A stretch of 64,000 nt of DNA from Micromussa lordhowensis (taxonomy: Eukaryota > Cnidaria > Anthozoa > Scleractinia > Lobophylliidae). Every line of letters begins with the position of its first letter. The stretch's first letter is position 1. A model generated the notes under the pieces. The model was not told the origin of the DNA. It did not search any database and saw only the letters and a list, made by a program, of their open reading frames with translations. Location: positions 34,005,961-34,069,960 of the forward strand of contig OZ026601.1 of the NCBI GenBank assembly GCA_964020085.1, written 5' to 3'. Position numbers and translations under genes: made by a program. Below are positions 58,101-64,000 of the stretch, piece by piece.

Positions 58101-58254
58101 AATAATAATGTTAATAATAACAATAATAAATAATAATATAAATAATAAATAAATAAATAAATAATAAATAAATAATAATATAAATAATAATGTAGTGACG
58201 TAAGGGATCGTGGAGAGTTTGTGGTTCTCGTATCATTGTATTTCAATAAGGGCA

Positions 58255-58563
58255 ATATATATATATCTTATTAGACGTTTTGGTGTGTAGTATCGCTGTA
58301 TATTTTTACGAGTTGTGCGGTATTTTGACGAGCCCGTAGGGCGAGTCAAAATACAAACAACGAGTAAAAATATACAGCGATACTACACACCAAAACGTCT
58401 AATAAGAGATTTATTATTCAACGATTTCTTTTCCCAAAATTCTGACTTGCCAAGGTTTTGAACTTCACGCGGCCGGGAGGAATGAGACGAGTACAAATAT
58501 CGTGTGATATTTGTACTCGTTTCGCGCGATATTTGTACTCTACGAAGCAGAGTTGGATAATAA
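58255..58563. repeat. Compound foldback element, family C, copy 2
   Basis: It nearly matches 40275-40575 across its whole length, in the same orientation, with a slightly longer central part (an extra CGTGTGATATTTGTACTCG-like unit). Confidence 0.75.
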
Positions 58564-59637
58564 ATGGCTGAACTTGTCCGCCATGAAAACGAGAATTGGA
58601 ACCTCTCGATTAACACTGAGGCTCCAGTGCTCGGCGTTACCGTCCATGGGAAAACCACATTATAATTTCCCTTGATCTTATAGGAAGATATTTGTTTACA
58701 AACATTGTGTTTGTTATTTAAATGTTCAAAACGTTAAACAAAAGAATTCTTTGTTTCACCAGCCAATAGTTCTCTGGTTGGCATATTAATTTGACGTCAT
58801 TGACATCTTTGTTATGCGCTTCGTGGAGGCCTTATGTGATACCTGCTCATGAAAGAAATTTCCCATGCCTGCTGTAGCCGTGACGGCCGCAAATCATCCT
58901 CGGAGGCCCAGGTCGGCACCCACGAGGAGACTAGTCCCTGCGACTTGTCACTGCAACAAGTACCGTGAAGAGTTAACACCAAGGGACTAGTCGCAGGGAC
59001 TTGTCCCACGAACAGTTCGCACGAGGCGTTTTGAGGAACAAGTCGCAGAGACTCAAGCCAAGTTCAAGCCAGTTTGGGTTCTTCTCCTCACAGGACACGT
59101 TTAGAGTTTTCCACGCAGAGTAACAAAAAATACAAGGACGTCATTTATTTCCATAGTGACAAAATTAAAACATCAAAAGTGAGTTAACGAGTACAAATTT
59201 ACAACCATTTCTATAGTATTGTCCTCCCAAACTCTATATCTGAAATGAAATTAGAAATTTCTATACATTTTCAGGTCAAAGGCTAACCATATTTTGACAT
59301 TTTGTGAGTTCAATTAAATACTTCTATTATCTCTAACTGAGAAAAGTTGGGGCAACTTTCAAAATTCACTTTGAAAAAGTTGCAAAACAATATCAACACA
59401 AAAAAAGATCAGACATCACTCCATTCATCCATCCATCTAACAACTCAAATCCTAAACAGGCCAGGTATTTTTTAATTAACAGGACTCCAGCACCCAACCA
59501 GTCTAAAAGACCACTAGCTGTTCAGTTACTATAGAGTCCTACAAACATAGTATATATGTGATGCAACACTAGAATTGCCCAGCCTTAAAAATGGTCTAAC
59601 TAGTATAAAAATGGTGTGACACAAGACCTACTCTTAA

Positions 59638-59985
59638 ACACGGAGCGAGCCTATAAAAATTGGAATACTCTGCTTTGATTGGCTTATTCACCCAGGCGTG
59701 TCGACTCCCGCGAAATTCGCACAAAGTAATGGCGACAGCACAAGGGAACGTTTTTCGCTTGTTTGCTTTCTTTGTAAAAAGGTCAGCGAAAACAACAAGA
59801 ATGGCATCTACAGAAGAAGAATCTAGACGGGTATCGTACTTCATATCCATGCATTTTAACTTCTTATTTTTGTTGTTTCACTTGTGAAAGCATATCGATT
59901 GTTTTCGAGTTGTTTACTCAACGCAAATGCCAAGTTTTAGCAAACAAAGTGCAAACCGCTGACCTTTTATAGGCTCGCTCCGTGT
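59638..59985. mobile_element. 348-bp TTAA-flanked element carrying an exon-like start
   Basis: The ends are inverse: ACACGGAGCGAGCCTATAAA and TTTATAGGCTCGCTCCGTGT. TTAA flanks both sides (59634-59637, 59986-59989). Inside, on the plus strand, ATG 59729 opens MATAQGNVFRLFAFFVKRSA and continues to a donor-like CGG|GTATCG near 59829. It may be a transposon shortened to its ends plus the first coding exon of its transposase. Confidence 0.6.
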
Positions 59986-59989
59986 TTAA

Positions 59990-60235
59990 AGTAACTCAGC
60001 CACAGTAGTTTGAGATATTTTGGCCCACATACAAAATTACCTTTAAATTGAAGGAAACCTGAAAATAGTAGTTTACTAAGATAGAAAACAACAAAGAGAT
60101 AATAAATTAACCATAAAAAAATAGATGGTTAAAAATGGAGAAGATTGACACAGACTACAAACAACAAACTTGAAAAATTTAGGCTAAACTTTTCAAGATG
60201 AGCAAACCGTGACATAACTCCTTTAAACATGGTAT
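59990..60235 (+). repeat. Dispersed 230-bp repeat, family D
   Basis: It begins next to the right end of the 348-bp element and ends GTGACATAACTCCTTTAAAC. It shares AATAGTAGTTTACTAAGATA and GAAAAATTTAGGCTAAAC with the other copies. Confidence 0.65.
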
Positions 60236-60448
60236 ACCAACAGTATGACTAAGCTCCACTGATTTGATGACATGACACTTGAATGACCTAGCCCCCTTAA
60301 ATATCATCGCATGGTTCCATCAGGACATTATCCTTTACCATGAGAGGTCAAACAAAGTTTCATGGCGACACTGTATATACTACTTGATGCTCATAAACAC
60401 CATGGTGCCATGATATGGTATTCCACATGGTCTGGTTTTATATGTGAC

Positions 60449-60600
60449 CATTTATACCATGCCATAGAAAATACAGCCTCCATCAGAATACAGGACAGCT
60501 GTTGTATATTCAATGTTTTTACACTCAACGTTCCCATTGTGAGCCATGTGTATGTCGCATTGACTGAGTTGGCCACTGTATTTTCTATGGTATGGTATAA
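60449..60600. repeat. Imperfect foldback
   Basis: TTTATACCATGCCATAGAAA at the left pairs with TTTCTATGGTATGGTATAAA at the right. Confidence 0.6.
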
Positions 60601-60813
60601 ATAATTATGCAATGCTCTCTTGTTGTATACCATGGATTATTGAGAACTGGATCATTGGATAATGCAATTTGAGAGTTTTCATTGGCTTAGCCATCATGGG
60701 CTATGAGCCATTATACCATGCTCTACGAATATGGTAAGCGTACACGGGATTGTTTTGAGGTGTTTTTACTCTTTTATGTTTAGTTTGCTATATTTTTGGG
60801 GCGTTTTGAATAA

Positions 60814-60853
60814 AACAATTATTCCACTTGCGCTTGTTGGATATGAGATGATT

Positions 60854-60911
<58 letters not shown>

Positions 60912-61033
60912 ACTTGTGGAATAATTGTTAAATATTCCACTTGCCACCTGTATTTTCTTGGTATGAGCACTCGCCTAAAGGATCGTGTGTATAACCAAGA
61001 AAATACAAGTGACTCAGGCAATATTTCATGGTA
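60814..61033. repeat. Two adjacent foldback repeats
   Basis: 60814-60929 has arms TTGTTGGATATGAGATGAT and its inverse around CGGCGCTACGCGCC. 60930-61033 has arms TGTATTTTCTTGGT and ACCAAGAAAATACA. They share terminal TATTCCACTTG-type sequence. Confidence 0.6.
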
Positions 61034-61154
61034 TACCACTCGAAAGCATTGCATAACTAGTATATATTACATTATATAACAAGGTATAGAAAATCACTGT
61101 AAAATTAAATAAATATTTGTTTACACCACAGGACCACTATTTTTTTTTTAAACA

Positions 61155-61823
61155 CTAGAAATGAGTCTTGAGGACTTCAATCATCTCAGAGGGTGCATGC
61201 TTCTCAAAACACACATTGTAAATAGCAGTAAAAAGAGGGTATCTGAAAGAAAGTTACAAAAAAAGTTAAGGATAAAAGTCATCTTTTCAATAATTATGAA
61301 GTTACTCACAAAACCCTAACTAGACCTCCAAAAACTCTAAGTGTTTAAAAAGTCCTTTTCTCATCTTTTGAGTGCTGATTGCTAGAATTGAAGGACGTTT
61401 CAAACACACCTGGCTACTCAACTGTGTGTACAAGTACGCAGATGCATTGCACAGACAAACATAACATTACAACATTCCAACATCCTAATTACCATGCAAA
61501 GGACAGCTGCACTCCTAGACCATACCGGATAGAAGTGATTTACACTAATTCATCCACATAAGTGGACAGTTAGTGTTATTTGTTATGTCCCCAATCATCT
61601 GATACTATTTTTGACTGAATAATAAAACAAGCTGTTTTTGTGGTCTGTGAGCAAGTGGGACATGTTGAACCTTCCTTACTGAAAGAAGAAGCGCAAAATT
61701 AAATGGTTATGCTTACTCATCCAGTAAGTTATTCTCTTTAAGAAGATGATAAACTTCATAGACTGTGTGTGGTCCCTGTAACTTTTGTCCTCCCAGAATA
61801 TACTGCTCAACTTCTTCAAATGT
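61155..61823 (-). CDS. GPD1: Glycerol-3-phosphate dehydrogenase (NAD+), last two exons
   Basis: Exons are 61823-61717 and 61242-61155 (TAG), joined in frame by GT-AG sites. They encode the C-terminal 63 residues of cytosolic glycerol-3-phosphate dehydrogenase, which interconverts dihydroxyacetone phosphate and glycerol 3-phosphate with NAD. The pattern GGQKLQGPHTVYEVY, then LLDEYPLFTAIYNVCFE and a short tail ending KTHF, matches the helical substrate-binding domain of GPD1/GPD1L. The NAD-binding domain and catalytic lysines should lie beyond the right edge. No earlier exon is found between 61824 and 64000, and that space holds sequence coding on the other strand. It could be GPD1 or GPD1L type; cnidarians may have only one ancestral gene, so the symbol is approximate. 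The alternative, an isolated duplicated 3' end, cannot be ruled out. Confidence 0.85.
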
Positions 61824-62288
61824 CTGAAATAAAACCATGTAACATCCACTTTTAAAATAAACAGATTATAACAAAGAGACATAACTGGCACTTGATGACA
61901 TCACATTGGGAAACACAACACTTAAAGGAGCTACATCATAGTTTGCGCATCTTGAAAAGTTTAGCCTAAACTTTTCAAGTTTGTCATTTTTAATCCGTGT
62001 TTAAGGGGCTACGTCACGGTATTTGGAGTTATTTCTACCATGGACAAAATTACTTTTAAATTGAAGGAAACCTGAAAATAATGCTTTAGAAAGAAAACTC
62101 TAAAGACAGGGGGTTTATTAGAAGCCGGGACCTGGGTACCGGCACCCGTGTACTCTGAGTACAGTGCCCGCCACCCGCGAAACGCATCGCCTACGATATC
62201 ACAGTAGTTACCAGGACCCCCTCTTGTCAGCTGTTGCATAACATTTGTACGTGACATTTCACACGACTGAAAAGCACATGGTTTTAAA
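61824..62288. other. Dehydrogenase intron sequence and a family-D repeat
   Basis: It holds a family-D copy at 61922-62105, starting TTAAAGGAGCTACATCAT and preceded internally by a short palindrome AAAGTTTAGCCTAAACTTTT. The tract 62106-62270 (GGTACCGGCACCCGTGTACT) is unassigned. No further dehydrogenase exon is visible. Confidence 0.45.
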
Positions 62289-62361
62289 ATGGCTGCGACG
62301 AATAAAAGCTCTGCTCAAGGCGTCCTTGACAATTTTTTTGTCGTTTCAAAGAAGTCAAAAG
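62289..62361 (+). CDS. Candidate first exon with a PIP-box motif
   Basis: ATG 62289 in a good context (AAAATGGCTGC) opens 24 codons, MAATNKSSAQGVLDNFFVVS and then KKSK, ending at a strong donor G|GTGAGT at 62362. QGVLDNFF fits the PCNA-binding consensus Q-x-x-(L/I/M)-x-x-F-F, followed by basic residues as in FEN1. Many transposase-derived proteins begin with a similar motif, from general knowledge. It may be the first exon of the hAT-like gene at 63203, but I could not find an unbroken splice path: the acceptor just before 63203 leads to an in-frame stop. A possible middle exon is 62762-62800 (after TTTTTTGACAG, phase fits). Confidence 0.45.
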
Positions 62362-63202
62362 GTGAGTTCTTAATGCTTCACGCAAGTCATTCTTTCAACA
62401 TAATCAACTTGCACTGGCGGATATAAATAAAGTATATTTGCATGTCTAAAGAGTCGGTGAACCGCGACGACCTTTCAATATAAACAAATCATCAAAATCG
62501 CCCTTCTTGAAAACTTTTGTTCGCCACCGATTTCACCGCTTTGTTTACTTCTTTTCGTCCTGACTACTAGGCCCCTGTGTCTCCGAAGATGCATACAAAA
62601 TATAACTAATCAAAGACTGGCTCTTCTTTGCTTATTGTGAGAACCCTGAGAGCTTTCAAGCCCGCAGAATTACTAACAGTTCAAAAAAACAAACACTGCG
62701 TGCGAGTGCGCGGCGTGGATATTGTCCGAGGAACATTGCAGATTGCTTTCAGTTTTTTGACAGAGGAGTCAGTTAAAATTTCAATGAAAAGTGTTAAGGT
62801 TTGCACTGTTTCAAGCGCTTAATTTTCGTGATATTGTTTTTTTTTAAGTGGGTTTTTGACTGAAGATATGACCCCTAGCTTGTGTACACATACAGTTTTT
62901 ATGATTCTTCCAAAACTTATGAAACAAACGACACAAAAAAAAAACTACAAAAAGGTAAATGTAATTCTGCAATGGAAACCTGCAAAAAATGTGAACTCAG
63001 CACATGCGACAAGGTGAGGCGTATTTTTTTTTTGTAATTTGTTTTATTTTATTTTTTTGCAACACATTTCACTACTTACATTACGTACAATGTGTACATT
63101 ACGACTCTTGCAATACATGGTATCAATTACACTTACAATAACTTGGTAAGGTGAGGCTTATGCATTGTTATATTGAACACTTCTTTGGCAGACAATTAAA
63201 CC
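62362..63202. other. Gap between the PIP-box exon and the hAT-like frame
   Basis: It probably contains intron sequence. Weak exon candidates on the plus strand are 62762-62800 and 62971-63013, which codes for METCKKCELSTCDK before AAG|GTGAGG. An AG acceptor at 63190-63191 precedes the ATG at 63203. Poly-A and poly-T runs dominate elsewhere. Confidence 0.35.
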
Positions 63203-64000
63203 ATGCCTTCGGTACAAGAGGCTACTGGACAGGCAGAAACACAGTCTTCTAATGAAGCAGTCTCAGATACGTCACAGCGAGTAGAAAAAACTCGTGGGAC
63301 AAATGTTTCTAAAGCAATAGCAGATGACATTATGTTATCAGAAATAAAGAGATGTGGACTTGCTAACCTACACAACCACTATGAGTGCAAACAAAAAAGC
63401 TGCAAAGATTTCTCAGAAGAAGAAGAGGCCAGGCAGAAGAAGCTGAAGAAGAGACGATTTCATCACAGCTGGGTTGAAGAAAGAGAACTAGCCTATGATA
63501 ACACCACAGGCATTTGGTGGCTTCTTTTCTCAGAAAACCAAGGCATGTTTTGTTTTCTTTGCTGCAAACATAAAACTTTGAACACTCAGAACAATGATAC
63601 AGTATTCAGCACTACACCCAGCACAAGATACAGGAAAGAGGCCATCAGAGAACATTCTTTAACCAAAATGCATGAAGCTGCTGTGGGAGCTGAAATGAAT
63701 CAGAGGGTGTCAATGTTTCATCAACAGTATGAAGAAAAGAAAGCAGTTTGCAATGATGTATTGTACAATGCTTTTGCAGCCTTGTACTGGTTAGCAAAGG
63801 AGGCAGTTGCCAATGTTAAGTTTTTCTCTTTGCTAAATCTGTTCCGTGCTGTTGGCCTAGACAAAATGCAGCATTTTAACCACAAATCTCCTGCTGCAGT
63901 GAGAGAAATGTACCTGACAAGTGGAAATGTGGTCAAGAACACGATTATAGAAGAAATAAAAAAAGCAGGGTCTTATGGCCTTCTAATTGACGAAGTAACA
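63203..64000 (+). CDS. hAT-transposase-like protein, N-terminal part (runs off the edge)
   Basis: The frame is open for 266 codons from ATG 63203 to the window end. A charged N-terminus leads to a zinc-finger-like region of the TTF/BED type: C117 and C120 in MFCFLCCKH, then H151 and H157 in REHSLTKMHE. The stretch GSYGLLIDEVT (256-266) corresponds to the start of the RNase-H-like catalytic fold, with D263 as the first acidic residue. The layout is like host proteins derived from hAT transposases such as C17orf113, ZNF862 and KIAA1586. Whether it is a live transposon, a domesticated gene or a decaying copy cannot be told, because the DDE core and C-terminal dimerisation region lie outside. An in-frame TAA just before the ATG supports this start unless splicing bypasses it. 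It is antisense to the dehydrogenase gene. Confidence 0.75.
   Translation, partial: MPSVQEATGQAETQSSNEAVSDTSQRVEKTRGTNVSKAIADDIMLSEIKRCGLANLHNHYECKQKSCKDFSEEEEARQKKLKKRRFHHSWVEERELAYDNTTGIWWLLFSENQGMFCFLCCKHKTLNTQNNDTVFSTTPSTRYRKEAIREHSLTKMHEAAVGAEMNQRVSMFHQQYEEKKAVCNDVLYNAFAALYWLAKEAVANVKFFSLLNLFRAVGLDKMQHFNHKSPAAVREMYLTSGNVVKNTIIEEIKKAGSYGLLIDEVT

Larger units (their letters stand above)
56310..61154. other. Repeat-rich interval between TFIP11 and GPD1
   Basis: It should contain the TFIP11 promoter near its left side and the 3' untranslated region of the dehydrogenase gene near its right side. Most of the rest is the listed repeats (57299-57341, 57439-58100, 58255-58563, 59638-59985, 59990-60235, 60814-61033). 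The tract 56490-57300 resembles 1200-1475 in pieces (for example TTTTTCGTATTTCC), so it is another dispersed repeat. At 58930-59005, CTAGTCCCTGCGACTTGT and an inverse copy form a loose palindrome. No gene is seen. Confidence 0.5.

Overview
The window looks like nuclear DNA of an anthozoan cnidarian, probably a stony coral. This is an inference. The genes are metazoan and intron-rich with GT-AG splice sites, the sequence is AT-rich, and the spaces between exons are packed with tRNA-derived SINEs, foldback MITEs, Penelope-like debris and one nearly intact Ty3/Gypsy element. No prokaryotic features were seen.

Layout. (1) 442-5856, minus: a six-exon synaptotagmin-like gene that I could join in frame to a 528-residue protein. 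It has a membrane anchor, C2A and C2B. (2) 5857-17996: a gene-poor stretch of about 12 kb with repeats and a few exon-like frames I cannot assign. (3) 17997-24511, plus: UBE2Z, the UBA6-dependent ubiquitin-conjugating enzyme, with seven exons and 280 residues. (4) 27026-56146, minus: TFIP11, the G-patch spliceosome-disassembly factor, with 26 exons that join in frame to 839 residues. Its introns hold a 4.5-kb LTR retrotransposon (46257-50771), SINEs and several DNA-transposon derivatives. (5) 56310-61154: a repeat-rich intergenic region with a Penelope-like fragment whose inverted arms carry a hammerhead-ribozyme-like core. (6) 61155-61823, minus: the last two exons of NAD-dependent glycerol-3-phosphate dehydrogenase. 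(7) 62289-64000, plus: a short first-exon candidate with a PCNA-binding (PIP-box) motif, then an open hAT-transposase-like reading frame that runs off the right edge. It may be nested antisense inside the dehydrogenase gene.

The four cellular genes do not form one pathway. Synaptotagmin is membrane trafficking, UBE2Z is ubiquitin transfer, TFIP11 is pre-mRNA splicing and GPD1 is glycerolipid and redox metabolism. Synaptotagmin and UBE2Z are divergent, UBE2Z and TFIP11 converge, and TFIP11 and GPD1 are both on the minus strand.

The most interesting points are: a synaptotagmin C2A split by a Pro/Lys-rich insert with calcium ligands lost in both C2 domains; a young LTR element 26 nt from a TFIP11 3' splice site, whose LTR end may supply the branch point; hammerhead-like cores in Penelope debris; the PIP-box exon before the hAT-like frame; and a TTAA-flanked mini-element carrying an exon-like start. 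Exon joins were worked out by eye from splice signals and reading phase. All domain and family names are from recognition of the translated sequence, not from a database search.
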